From positions 1-35,650 of the forward strand of contig CAIWTA010000022.1 of NCBI GenBank assembly GCA_903915465.1: a stretch of 35,650 nucleotides of DNA. Reading direction: 5' to 3'. Numbering within the stretch: the stretch's first letter is position 1; every line of letters starts with the position of its first letter. Under the pieces are notes generated by a model. That model did not search any database. It was not told where the DNA came from and saw only the letters and a list, made by a program, of their open reading frames with translations. Below are positions 8,428 through 16,740 of this stretch, one piece after another. The position numbers and the translations under genes were made by a program. This DNA is from an uncultured Bacteroidales bacterium. GTDB taxonomy: Bacteria > Bacteroidota > Bacteroidia > Bacteroidales > FEN-979.

Positions 8428-10074
8428 ATGAAAAGAACATTACTCTTTTTAGTAGCACTTTTGATCGTGACAATGTCTTCTTTTGCCCAATGGACAATGC
8501 AGAATACAGGATTCACAGCAGCCTCAAGAGGGATCAACTACATTAGTATCGTCAGCCCCAGCACTGTTTGGGCAATTGCTTATGATGGAAGCGGCGGCGG
8601 AGCTTATATCACCGATTTCACCCGCACAGTTAATGGAGGGACGTTATGGACTCCTGGACATGTTGTTACCGGAACTACTTATGGGCTAGGAAACATTTCA
8701 GCTATTGATGCAACTACAGCATGGGTAGCTCTTTATAATGGCACAGGCGCTCAGGATAATAACTGCGGTGTCTATAAAACCACCAATGGTGGTACTACCT
8801 GGACTCAGCAACCAGGTGCACTTCAGGGATCAGCGTCATTTGCTGACAACGTGTATTTCTGGGATGCCAATGATGGCATGTGCCATGGTGATGTGAAGGA
8901 TGGCTATTTTGAAATTTATACCACATCAAACGGTGGAACAACCTGGACAAGGGTTCCCCAGGCAGATATTACAGCTACTGTTGTTACTGGTGAAGGTGGA
9001 TGGACTTCAGTTATTGATGCCGCAGGCGACAGCTCAGTTTTCTTTGGCTCCAATAAAGGTGTCCTTTATATTTCTCATGACAGAGGACATCATTGGGTAG
9101 GTAAAGCCACTGGTATTGTTGCTGCAACGAATGGCGGTGTTCAGCACATTGCTTTTTTAGACGAAATGAATGGGTATGTAGCTCAGGAAAATAATCCCGG
9201 CGCTGCTACTGATACTACTTTACAAATTTACGGAACTACTGATGGCGGAAACACCTGGGCACCGGTTACCAAAAGTGGTTGGGTTTTCAGTAATAGTCTT
9301 GCCGCAGTTAAAAATTCACCCAGCACTTTTGTAACAACAGGGGCAAACGGCGGTACTACTACCGTTCCGCATGTTGTAGGTTCATCATATTCATTTGATG
9401 GTCATGCATTCGTAGAATTCCCTGGTACAGTTGGAACTCCTGCTGCCGGCGGAACTCAATTCCTTTACGCTTCATTCCTGAATGATTCGACAGGTTGGTC
9501 TGGTTATTTCAATACAGATGCCACCCATGATGGTATCTGGAAATTTACCGGAGTCCTTGCACTTCCGGTTGCCGAATTCATGACACCAGATACTGCACTT
9601 ACTCTTGGCAGTACTGCTCATTTCACCAATCTGTCGACTGGTAAACCCACTTCTTATCGATGGAAATTCATGACGGGTCTTACTGATTCTATTATTTCAA
9701 CACTGAAAACTCCTCCTGCAATACTTTACAACTCACCTGGAGATTTTAATGTAACTCTTAAAGTTACAAGTGAAATGGGCACAAACACTCAAACGAAAGT
9801 TGGATACATTCATGTGGGTGATGTAGGTATCTCTGACCAGACAAAAGCTACGATTATTATTTATCCTAATCCTGCTACTGACGTTGTTAACGTTCAGGCC
9901 AGCAGCAACATCACAGAGGTTCAGATCTTCAACCTTGTTGGTCAGGTTGTTTTGACCAAGAAAGTTGACAGCAAAATGATTTCTCTCAATACTACTGCTC
10001 TGAAAAGTGGTGTATACAATCTGAAAGTTGTCATGAGCGATGGTTTCATCAACAAGAAAATTGTTATCCAGTAA
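8428..10074 (+). CDS. T9SS-exported protein with YCF48/BNR-type repeats, PKD domain and type A sorting domain
   Basis: The 548-aa secreted protein begins with signal peptide MKRTLLFLVALLIVTMSSFAQ. Residues 22-375 form a beta-propeller-like region with recurring blades such as VYKTTNGGTTWT, IYTTSNGGTTWTRV and IYGTTDGGNTWAPV, similar to YCF48/BNR glycosidase-type repeats. A PKD-like domain follows (about 385-465, with STAHFTNLSTGKPTSYRWKF and SPGDFNVTLKV). The last 75 residues are a type A T9SS C-terminal sorting domain: IIIYPNPATDVVNV, then VQIFNLVGQVV, and ending SGVYNLKVVMSDGFINKKIV. Such proteins are moved across the outer membrane and usually cleaved and attached to the surface. The substrate or partner is unknown. 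The gene stands alone, with a terminator-like hairpin downstream. Confidence 0.88.
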   Translation: MKRTLLFLVALLIVTMSSFAQWTMQNTGFTAASRGINYISIVSPSTVWAIAYDGSGGGAYITDFTRTVNGGTLWTPGHVVTGTTYGLGNISAIDATTAWVALYNGTGAQDNNCGVYKTTNGGTTWTQQPGALQGSASFADNVYFWDANDGMCHGDVKDGYFEIYTTSNGGTTWTRVPQADITATVVTGEGGWTSVIDAAGDSSVFFGSNKGVLYISHDRGHHWVGKATGIVAATNGGVQHIAFLDEMNGYVAQENNPGAATDTTLQIYGTTDGGNTWAPVTKSGWVFSNSLAAVKNSPSTFVTTGANGGTTTVPHVVGSSYSFDGHAFVEFPGTVGTPAAGGTQFLYASFLNDSTGWSGYFNTDATHDGIWKFTGVLALPVAEFMTPDTALTLGSTAHFTNLSTGKPTSYRWKFMTGLTDSIISTLKTPPAILYNSPGDFNVTLKVTSEMGTNTQTKVGYIHVGDVGISDQTKATIIIYPNPATDVVNVQASSNITEVQIFNLVGQVVLTKKVDSKMISLNTTALKSGVYNLKVVMSDGFINKKIVIQ

Positions 10075-10113
10075 CCAGAAAGAAGATTGATATCCCTGTA
10101 AAGGGAGACAATT

Positions 10114-10155
10114 AGAGAGGCTGTCTCAAGGCGAGGCGGCCTCTCTTTTCTATTT
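10114..10155 (+). terminator. Rho-independent terminator-like hairpin after the T9SS gene
   Basis: AGAGAGGC (10114-10121) pairs with GCCTCTCT (10139-10146) and is followed by a T-rich run. It lies 40 nt after the stop codon at 10074. The loop contains GGCTGTCTCAAG, a word that recurs after two other genes in the window. Confidence 0.6.
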
Positions 10156-10286
10156 TGCCGGACCATCACTTATCCGGTCAAAGAACAACAACTTGAGATG
10201 AGATTCAAAGAAGAAAAATAAAACCTTACAAACCCTTTATTGGAATTGTAATTTATATTAAATCAGTCCATTGAATTACTGAATTT

Positions 10287-10394
10287 TCACCACGAAGACA
10301 CAAAGATCATGGAGTTTCACGGAAGAATTCATGAACGGAATTAGTACTAAATATTCTCTGTGATTTCTCTGTGTATTCCGTGTCTCCGTGGTTA
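10287..10394. repeat. Palindromic intergenic repeat of the ACCACGAAGACAC type
   Basis: The left arm ACCACGAAGACACAAAG (from 10289) is an imperfect reverse complement of the right end, CCGTGTCTCCGTGGT (ending near 10393). The inner part CTCTGTGATTTCTCTGTGTA continues the pattern. The family, with many spelling variants, is common between genes in Bacteroidota and other phyla. A sibling lies at 16624-16695. It shows no coding potential and fills most of the gap between the T9SS gene and argS. Confidence 0.65.
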
Positions 10395-10446
10395 CAATAA
10401 TCGTACAAAAAACACCAATGTGGTTTTGCTTCTTCGCAGTGAAAAA

Positions 10447-10486
10447 ACCGTAGATCGTAAATCCTGTCAATCGTAAATAAAATTGT
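10447..10486. repeat. Single copies of the ATCGTAAATC word
   Basis: Two copies, GATCGTAAATCC and CAATCGTAAATAA, stand directly beyond the stop codon of argS. They belong to the same word family as the inverted repeats at 8067-8251 and 23282-23404. No second arm is present here. Confidence 0.45.
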
Positions 10487-12292
10487 CTACATCCGGTCCG
10501 GCACTTCAATCCCAAGCAAATTCAAGGCTTTCCGGATTACATCCCCGGTAAAAGCTGAGATCATCAAGCGGGTGATAATTTTATCCCTGGCTTCTTCTTT
10601 CAAAATCGGAGTTTCCTGGTAAAACTGGTTGTATCCTTTCACCAATTCGTAAACATAATTGGCAATACACGAAGGATCATAATCTTTTCCTGATTGTGCA
10701 ACCACTGAGGGAAATTGATGCAGCAGTTTAATAATCTCTTTTTCCTGCTTTAGCAAGGTGTGATAAGGCCATTCTCCGGAGTTTTTACCATTCTTTTCCT
10801 GCAATTTATAACCAGCGATGGCAGCTTTTTTTAACAAGGATTGAATCCTGGCATACGTGTATTGAATAAAAGGACCGGTATTCCCGTTGAAATCAATAGA
10901 TTCCTTAGGATCAAACAACATGTTTTTCTTAGGATCTACTTTCAGGATAAAATATTTTAGCGCTCCCATGCCTAAAATGCGAAATAAACTTCCGGCTTCT
11001 TCATCAGAAAAGTCATTTAACTTTCCTAATTCCCTGGTAGTCGTTTCTGCTGTCCGAACCATTTCTTCCATCAGGTCATCGGCATCCACAACTTTCCCTT
11101 CACGGGATTTCATCTTCCCTTCAGGGAGTTCGACCATGCCATAAGAAAGATGATAAATCCGGTTTGCCCATGAATGTCCTGTTTTTACAAGTATTTTCTT
11201 CAGAACATCAAAATGATAGTTTTGTTCGTTTCCTACTACGTAAATTAAATTAGATGGGAGAAACTCATTGTGGCGCAACTCGGCTGTTCCCAAATCCTGT
11301 GTCATATAAACTGAAGTCCCGTCACTTCTTAAAAGTAGCTTCTCGTCCAATCCTTCAGTCCTGAGATCAGCCCAGATGCTGCCATCTGCTTTTTGTTCGA
11401 GGCATCCATTGCGCAACCCTTCCATAACGAGTGCTTTCCCATGAAGGTAGGTTTGTGATTCATACTGGATCTCATCAAAATCGACTCCAAGATTTTGGTA
11501 CGTTTCTTTAAAACCAAGGTAGGCCCAATTGTTCATCTGGTGCCAGAGTTCAAGCACATTTTTATCTTTCTTCTCCCATTTGCGCAATATTTCCTGGGCT
11601 TCCAGTATGAGAGGAGCTTGTTTTTCTGCAGCCTCCTGCGTGATTCCTTGTAAAATCAATTCCTGAACCTCCTCTTTAAACTTTTGATCAAAGAGAACAT
11701 AATATTTGCCAATGAGATGATCGCTTTTTATCGCCGCTGATTCCGGAGTTTCTCCATTCCCCCATTTCATATAGGCAAGCATGGATTTGCAGATATGGAT
11801 CCCCCGGTCGTTGATAAGGTTCAACTTGACCACTTTATGCCCGTTTGCTTTCAGAATCCTGGCAATGGAAAATCCCAGAAGATTGTTACGGATATGCCCA
11901 AGGTGTAAGGGTTTATTCGTATTTGGAGATGAGTATTCAACCAGGATCGGAGCTTCATTCCGTTCAGATTGAACTCCGAATGACGGAGTAGAAGATTTTT
12001 CATGAAGAAATGAAAGCCAGAAAGAATCTCTTAATATTAAGTTCAGAAATCCTTTGATAACTTTCACATCTTCGATCTCAGGAACCTCTTGTTTCAATCT
12101 TTGCCCTAGCTCTGCAGCAGTTACTTCAGGCGATTTCTTTGAAACCTTACTCAAGGGGAAAACCACAATCGTATAATCCCCTTCTATCTCCTTTTTGGTT
12201 TTTTCGAGTCCAATCGCATCCGGATTTATTTCCTGGCCATACAACAATTTAATAACCGCTGAAGTCCTTTCCTGCAGTAGTTTTTCTATCAT
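10487..12292 (-). CDS. argS: Arginyl-tRNA synthetase
   Basis: ArgRS charges tRNA-Arg with arginine (class I synthetase; tRNA is needed for amino-acid activation). The 601-aa protein is full length. It has the N-terminal Add1 tRNA-binding domain (1-90), the HIGH-type motif HLGH at 130-133 within SSPNTNKPLHLGHIRNN, a KMSKS-like KMKSREGKVVDADDL, and a C-terminal DALR anticodon-binding domain (LLHQFPSVVAQSGKDYDPS onward). It is transcribed away from the gene at 12469, and the intergenic region carries the promoter of that gene. Confidence 0.96.
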   Translation of the reverse strand: MIEKLLQERTSAVIKLLYGQEINPDAIGLEKTKKEIEGDYTIVVFPLSKVSKKSPEVTAAELGQRLKQEVPEIEDVKVIKGFLNLILRDSFWLSFLHEKSSTPSFGVQSERNEAPILVEYSSPNTNKPLHLGHIRNNLLGFSIARILKANGHKVVKLNLINDRGIHICKSMLAYMKWGNGETPESAAIKSDHLIGKYYVLFDQKFKEEVQELILQGITQEAAEKQAPLILEAQEILRKWEKKDKNVLELWHQMNNWAYLGFKETYQNLGVDFDEIQYESQTYLHGKALVMEGLRNGCLEQKADGSIWADLRTEGLDEKLLLRSDGTSVYMTQDLGTAELRHNEFLPSNLIYVVGNEQNYHFDVLKKILVKTGHSWANRIYHLSYGMVELPEGKMKSREGKVVDADDLMEEMVRTAETTTRELGKLNDFSDEEAGSLFRILGMGALKYFILKVDPKKNMLFDPKESIDFNGNTGPFIQYTYARIQSLLKKAAIAGYKLQEKNGKNSGEWPYHTLLKQEKEIIKLLHQFPSVVAQSGKDYDPSCIANYVYELVKGYNQFYQETPILKEEARDKIITRLMISAFTGDVIRKALNLLGIEVPDRM

Positions 12293-12370
12293 CTGAACGG
12301 GATTTGATTACAAAGGTAAAGATATTTCATACATACTTTCATTTGAGATGCTCTGACTTTTTCTTCCTGG

Positions 12371-12402
12371 TTTGTGTAATTCCCGAAAAATTAGTAGGTT
12401 TG
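12371..12402 (+). promoter_or_regulatory. Bacteroidota promoter (TTTG-N20-TAGGTTTG)
   Basis: TTTG at 12371-12374 and TAGGTTTG at 12395-12402 are separated by 20 nt, a full match to the Bacteroidota housekeeping promoter pattern. It lies 66 nt upstream of the ATG at 12469 and inside the upstream extension of that reading frame, which argues strongly for the internal ATG as the true start. Confidence 0.7.
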
Positions 12403-12468
12403 TGCACAAATTACCAGGAACTTCCAAATTCAATATATATTTTCAAAACAGAAAAAAGAGAGGTATTT

Positions 12469-13815
12469 ATGAAAAAGAATGTAATCATCATCGGCGCCGC
12501 CGGAAGGGATTTTCACAACTTTAACACATTTTACAGGAACAATAGCGACTTTAATGTCGTTGCATTTACAGCTGCCCAGATTCCTGATATTGATGGCAGA
12601 AAATATCCTGCAGCCCTTGCAGGTAAACTTTATCCTAAAGGAATTCCTATCTATGCTGAATCTGAATTACCCGCTCTCATTAAAAAGTTTAATGTCGACA
12701 TCTGCAATTTCGCATACAGCGATGTTCCTTACCAGCGCGTAATGAATTTAAGTTCATTGGTTAATGCAGCCGGAGCAAATTTCCTTCTTCTCGGCCCCAA
12801 AGACACGTATGTGAAAAGCACCAAACCGGTTATTGCAGTTTGTGCAACCCGCACCGGATGTGGAAAAAGCCAGACTTCCCGACGCATCATTGAAATCCTT
12901 ATGAATATGGGATTGAAAGTTGTTGCAGTGCGCCACCCGATGCCATATGGAGACCTGGTTGCTCAGAAAGTCCAGCGGTTTGAAACTGTGGCAGATCTTG
13001 CAAAACACAAATGTACCATCGAAGAGATGGAAGAATACGAACCACATGTTATACGTGGTAATGTGATTTATGCCGGTGTAGATTATGAAGCGATCCTGAG
13101 AGCGGCAGAAAAAGACCCAAAAGGCTGTGATATTATCCTGTGGGATGGCGGAAATAATGACTTCCCTTTCTACCAACCAGATCTCATGGTTACCGTTGCT
13201 GATCCGCATCGTCCGGGTGCAGAAGTAAATTATTATCCGGGTGAGGTTAATATCCGCATTGCAGATGTAGTGATACTCAATAAGATCGACACTGCTTCCC
13301 CTGAAAACATTACGGAAGTCAGAAAGAATATTCAAAAAATCAACCCAAAAGCCATTGTTGTTGATGGTGCCTCTCCAATCCGCGTAGATAACGAGGCTAT
13401 TATTCGTGGAAAAAAAGTATTGGTTATCGAAGATGGTCCGACATTGACACATGGCGAAATGAAGATCGGAGCAGGCATTGTAGCTGCAATGAAATATGGT
13501 GCTGCTGAATTGGTTGACCCAAGACCTTATGTGGTTGGTAAAATTGCTGATACTTTCAGGATCTATCCCAATATCGGTCAGCTACTTCCTGCAATGGGCT
13601 ACGGGGCTCAACAAGTGAAAGACCTGGAAACTTCCATCAATAAGGTACCATGTGATTCGATCATTATCGCTACCCCCATTGATCTTAACCGGATCGTAAA
13701 GATCAAAAAACCCAACACCAGGGTTTATTATGATCTGCAGGAAATCGGGAAACCTGATATGAATGATATCCTGACCGATTTTTTAAAGAAACATAAAATC
13801 AAAACAAAAAAATAA
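12469..13815 (+). CDS. Cyclic 2,3-diphosphoglycerate synthetase-like P-loop GTPase
   Basis: The 448-aa protein resembles archaeal cyclic 2,3-diphosphoglycerate synthetase (cPGS), which in methanogens makes a thermoprotective, phosphate-storing metabolite from 2,3-diphosphoglycerate and ATP. Visible features are the N-terminal nucleotide-binding fold MKKNVIIIGAAGRDFHNFNT, a P-loop ATRTGCGKS (126-134), the central segment PHRPGAEVNYYPGE, and a guanine-specificity-like NKID motif (VVILNKIDTA). I placed the start at ATG 12469 from family resemblance and the promoter inside the longer frame. The role in mesophilic Bacteroidota is not known to me, and the call is by family, not by activity. A strong terminator follows, so it is probably not one operon with pyrB, although pyrB begins only 56 nt later. 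Confidence 0.75.
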   Translation: MKKNVIIIGAAGRDFHNFNTFYRNNSDFNVVAFTAAQIPDIDGRKYPAALAGKLYPKGIPIYAESELPALIKKFNVDICNFAYSDVPYQRVMNLSSLVNAAGANFLLLGPKDTYVKSTKPVIAVCATRTGCGKSQTSRRIIEILMNMGLKVVAVRHPMPYGDLVAQKVQRFETVADLAKHKCTIEEMEEYEPHVIRGNVIYAGVDYEAILRAAEKDPKGCDIILWDGGNNDFPFYQPDLMVTVADPHRPGAEVNYYPGEVNIRIADVVILNKIDTASPENITEVRKNIQKINPKAIVVDGASPIRVDNEAIIRGKKVLVIEDGPTLTHGEMKIGAGIVAAMKYGAAELVDPRPYVVGKIADTFRIYPNIGQLLPAMGYGAQQVKDLETSINKVPCDSIIIATPIDLNRIVKIKKPNTRVYYDLQEIGKPDMNDILTDFLKKHKIKTKK

Positions 13816-13817
13816 TC

Positions 13818-13843
13818 AAAGGGGCTTTTGCCCTTTTTTTTTT
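13818..13843 (+). terminator. Rho-independent terminator between the cPGS-like gene and pyrB
   Basis: The sequence AAAGGGGCTTTTGCCCTTTT forms a GGGC/GCCC stem extended by A-T pairs with a TTTT loop, followed directly by a run of T. It starts 3 nt after the stop codon at 13815. Confidence 0.75.
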
Positions 13844-13871
13844 ACCTTTAATGTTTAAAAATTCACTTTTA

Positions 13872-14786
13872 ATGAAAAATAAAAGTCTTGTATCCATTAA
13901 TGATTTCTCCCGGGAGGAACATATACAGATCATGGATTTTGCAGAGAAATTCGAGAAACACCCAACACAAAAAATCCTGGAGGAATATGTCGTTGCCACT
14001 TTGTTCTTTGAACCATCTACCCGTACCCGTTTGAGCTTTGAAAGTGCAGCATCACGACTTGGAGCAAAAGTTATCGGTTTCTCAGAACCCGGATCAACCA
14101 GCGTTAAAAAAGGCGAATCATTGCGTGATACCATTATTACGGTAGCCAACTATTCTGATATTATTGTCATGCGACACCCATTAGACGGCAGTGCCAGGTT
14201 TGCCAGCGAAGTTTCCCGTGTTCCGATTATCAATGCAGGCGACGGTGCAAACCAACATCCAACCCAGACACTATTGGATATGTATTCAATAAGAAAAACT
14301 CAGGGAAGCTTAGATAACCTGAACATCGCATTTGTAGGTGACCTGAAATACGGCCGGACCGTGCATTCATTAGTAATGGCTTTATGCAACTACAACACAA
14401 CTTTTCATCTGGTTTCTCCCGATGAATTGAAATTACCCAGTTCTGTGAAGATGCATATCAAAGAGAACAATCACGAATACCATCAATACAGTGATATAAT
14501 GAAGGTGATACCGCATGTGGATATCCTCTATATGACAAGAATACAGAGAGAACGATTCTCTGATCCGCTGGATTATGAAAAGGTAAAGAATTCCTATGTC
14601 TTGCGTAATTCAATGCTGGAGAAATCAAAACCGACTCTTAAAATCATGCACCCCCTGCCCCGCATCAATGAGATCAGCATTGATGTGGATGATAGCCCGC
14701 AGGCTTACTATTTCACACAGGCACTGAATGGAGTCTATGTCCGGCAAGCCATATTGGCAGCAATTCTGGGAGTAAAAGTAAATTGA
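13872..14786 (+). CDS. pyrB: Aspartate carbamoyltransferase catalytic subunit
   Basis: PyrB condenses carbamoyl phosphate and aspartate to carbamoyl aspartate, the committed step of pyrimidine synthesis. I chose ATG 13872 (MKNKSLVSIN...), which matches the usual N-terminus of Bacteroidota PyrB; the frame opens 7 codons earlier. The 304-aa protein shows the carbamoyl-phosphate site FEPSTRTRLSFE (46-57), the SVKKGESLRDTI loop with its Lys, MRHPLDGSARFASE, NAGDGANQHPTQTLLD and the C-terminal HPLPRINEI. The regulatory subunit gene pyrI follows after 30 nt, so this is the heteromeric, allosterically regulated type of ATCase. Confidence 0.96.
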   Translation: MKNKSLVSINDFSREEHIQIMDFAEKFEKHPTQKILEEYVVATLFFEPSTRTRLSFESAASRLGAKVIGFSEPGSTSVKKGESLRDTIITVANYSDIIVMRHPLDGSARFASEVSRVPIINAGDGANQHPTQTLLDMYSIRKTQGSLDNLNIAFVGDLKYGRTVHSLVMALCNYNTTFHLVSPDELKLPSSVKMHIKENNHEYHQYSDIMKVIPHVDILYMTRIQRERFSDPLDYEKVKNSYVLRNSMLEKSKPTLKIMHPLPRINEISIDVDDSPQAYYFTQALNGVYVRQAILAAILGVKVN

Positions 14787-14816
14787 AAGTAAGAAAACAT
14801 AATTATATCAATAGGA

Positions 14817-15290
14817 ATGGAAAAAGACGTTATCAGAAAAGAATTAAAAGTTTCTGCCATCGAAAATGGAACAGTGATCGACCATATTCCGAGTAAAACA
14901 GTCTTTCAGGTTATCAAGATCCTTAACCTTAAAGAAGCTGAAAATCAGATCCTGTTTGGAACAAACCTGGAAAGCGCTAAGATGGGGAAAAAAGGTATTA
15001 TCAAAGTCAGCAATAAATTTTTTCAGGCCGATGAGATCAATAAAATAGCTCTTGTTGCACCAAACGCTACCCTGATCATCATAAAAAATTTCAAAGTATC
15101 TGAAAAGAAGAAAGTGCAAGTACCTGATGTCGTTGAAAAGATCGTAAAATGCTTTAATCCCAACTGCATCACCAACAACGAAGATGTGACCTCAAATTTC
15201 ACAGTGATCGATAAGAATGAACTGAAATTAAAATGTCACTACTGTGAGAAAATCACAATTAAGAGTACTATTTCATTTCTTTCCTCATAA
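14817..15290 (+). CDS. pyrI: Aspartate carbamoyltransferase regulatory subunit
   Basis: PyrI binds nucleotide effectors and joins PyrB trimers into the regulated ATCase holoenzyme. The 157-aa protein has the N-terminal allosteric domain (NGTVIDHIPSKTVFQVIKIL, residues 17-36) and a C-terminal zinc domain with C112-x4-C117 and C140-x2-C143, all four ligands present. It begins 30 nt after pyrB on the same strand and is surely co-transcribed with it. Confidence 0.95.
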   Translation: MEKDVIRKELKVSAIENGTVIDHIPSKTVFQVIKILNLKEAENQILFGTNLESAKMGKKGIIKVSNKFFQADEINKIALVAPNATLIIIKNFKVSEKKKVQVPDVVEKIVKCFNPNCITNNEDVTSNFTVIDKNELKLKCHYCEKITIKSTISFLSS

Positions 15291-15329
15291 AAAGGTATAA
15301 TACATCTCAGGAATCAAAATTTTTAAACC

Positions 15330-16574
15330 ATGAAAAAGTTTGCCGGTTCAATCCTAGCAATATTGATTTTTTTAACGGCCTTCTCTCAGCAGCCAAAAGA
15401 TAAAGGTATCCTGACTGACCCCAAGGCAGGCTATTTCCAGAATACCATTATGAAGGATGCGAATACATTCGACCAATCATTGATACCAGAGAAAAAGGAA
15501 AGAAAATTTCTGGCAGACCTTTCGAACATGGATTTTCCGAATAAGGTCAACTTATATCAGCAGGAATGGCGGTTACCTCCGGTTTCACAAGGAAGCACTA
15601 GCACCTGTTGGTGTTTTTCTGCGATTTCCCTTTTTGAATCTGAATTAAAACGATTGACAGGACAGGAAATCAAGCTCTCTGAAATGTACATTGTGTATTG
15701 GGAATATGTTGAAAAAGCCAGGAAATTTATCCGGGAAAGAGGAAATTCAACCTTTGGCGAAGGATCGGAATGCAATGCTGTGATGAGACAAGGAGCCATA
15801 TATGGCATGGTTCCCGAAAGCGCTTACACTGGGCTGGAACCAGGAAGAACATTCCATTCACATGCAAAAATGCACAAAGAACTTCATTCATATCTTGAAT
15901 CCCTTAAAGCAAGTAATTCCTGGAATGAAGAGGAGGCGATCTCCACAATCAAATCTATCATGAATCATTATATGGGAAAACCGCCAACAATCGTTACATG
16001 GAAAGATAAAACCTATACACCAAAAGAGTTCCTTTCCAATGTTCTGAAGCTTAAATTGGAGGATTATGTGGATATTCTTTCCATCATGCAACAACCCTAT
16101 TGGGAGAAGGTTGAATATGAAGTTACCGACAACTGGTGGCATAGCAAAGAATATTTCAATGTGCCATTGGAGGATTATATGAACGCGCTGAAAAATGCCA
16201 TTCGCAATCATTATACGCTTGCAATCGGCGGAGATGTTTCTGAAGCCGGTTTAAACAGGGATCAGCAAGTTGCCATTATCCCGACATTCGATATTCCCAT
16301 GGCATATATTGACGACAATGCCCGCCAATTCAGGTTCTCAAATGGCTCAACCACCGATGATCATGGATTGCACCTGGTGGGATATTATGAAAAGAACGGT
16401 AATGACTGGTATTTGATAAAAGATTCCGGCTCCGGATCCAAATCTAATGATGAAAAAGCAGAAGAATTCGGATATTATTTTTTCAGAGACGATTTTATCA
16501 AATTAAAGATGATGAGTTTTACGGTTCATAAAGATGCCGTGAAAGATCTGCTTAAGAAATTCGGAAGTAAATAG
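15330..16574 (+). CDS. Secreted papain-family (C1, bleomycin-hydrolase-like) cysteine peptidase
   Basis: The 414-aa protein has a signal peptide (MKKFAGSILAILIFLTAFSQ) and a C1-peptidase core: the oxyanion Gln and nucleophile in VSQGSTSTCWCFSAIS (Q87, C93), and the catalytic His in TTDDHGLHLVGYY (H345). The third triad position, normally Asn in an NSWG motif, reads YLIKDSGSGS (D365). This Asp form seems typical of a Bacteroidota subgroup rather than a lesion, because the rest of the protein is intact. It probably acts as an aminopeptidase C-like enzyme in the periplasm or outside the cell. It lies 40 nt after pyrI on the same strand, but there is no functional link. Confidence 0.85.
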   Translation: MKKFAGSILAILIFLTAFSQQPKDKGILTDPKAGYFQNTIMKDANTFDQSLIPEKKERKFLADLSNMDFPNKVNLYQQEWRLPPVSQGSTSTCWCFSAISLFESELKRLTGQEIKLSEMYIVYWEYVEKARKFIRERGNSTFGEGSECNAVMRQGAIYGMVPESAYTGLEPGRTFHSHAKMHKELHSYLESLKASNSWNEEEAISTIKSIMNHYMGKPPTIVTWKDKTYTPKEFLSNVLKLKLEDYVDILSIMQQPYWEKVEYEVTDNWWHSKEYFNVPLEDYMNALKNAIRNHYTLAIGGDVSEAGLNRDQQVAIIPTFDIPMAYIDDNARQFRFSNGSTTDDHGLHLVGYYEKNGNDWYLIKDSGSGSKSNDEKAEEFGYYFFRDDFIKLKMMSFTVHKDAVKDLLKKFGSK

Positions 16575-16594
16575 TCTTGTCAAATGACAAATAA

Positions 16595-16609
16595 GGCTGT
16601 CTCAAAAGT
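16595..16609 (+). repeat. GGCTGTCTCAAAAGT word after a stop codon
   Basis: This 15-mer starts 21 nt after the peptidase stop codon. A near copy in the opposite orientation (14 of 15 bases) is at 23258-23272, and a shorter copy (GGCTGTCTCAAG) is at 10119-10130. Similar words occur at the ends of some insertion sequences, but no transposase accompanies any of the three. Confidence 0.5.
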
Positions 16610-16623
16610 CATCTTTTTTCTTT

Positions 16624-16695
16624 CACCGCGAAGACGCAAAGACGCAAAGCCCAGATAATCAGTATTAAACTTTTTGCGTCTTAGCGACTTAGCGA
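16624..16695. repeat. Palindromic intergenic repeat of the CGCGAAGACGCAAAG type
   Basis: The left arm begins CACCGCGAAGACGCAAAGAC, and the right arm reads CTTTTTGCGTCTTAGCGACT before ending TTAGCG near 16694. The arms are imperfect reverse complements around a 25-30 nt spacer. It is a variant of the element at 10287-10394. No reading frame or T-run supports another function. Confidence 0.65.
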
Positions 16696-16740
16696 TAATA
16701 TCTTGTCTTTTAAGACACCCTCATTCGTAAATTCTTAGTC

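Noticed and set aside
10276-10515. 79-aa minus-strand ORF beyond argS
   Set aside because: It is a translation of the palindromic repeat at 10287-10394 and overlaps the end of argS.
12304-12468. Upstream extension of the cPGS-like reading frame
   Set aside because: It contains a full promoter and is not like the family N-terminus. The ATG at 12469 begins the recognisable protein.
12754-13452. 232-aa minus-strand ORF opposite the cPGS-like gene
   Set aside because: It is a shadow of a well-supported gene, with no recognisable motif and an unnatural amino-acid mix.
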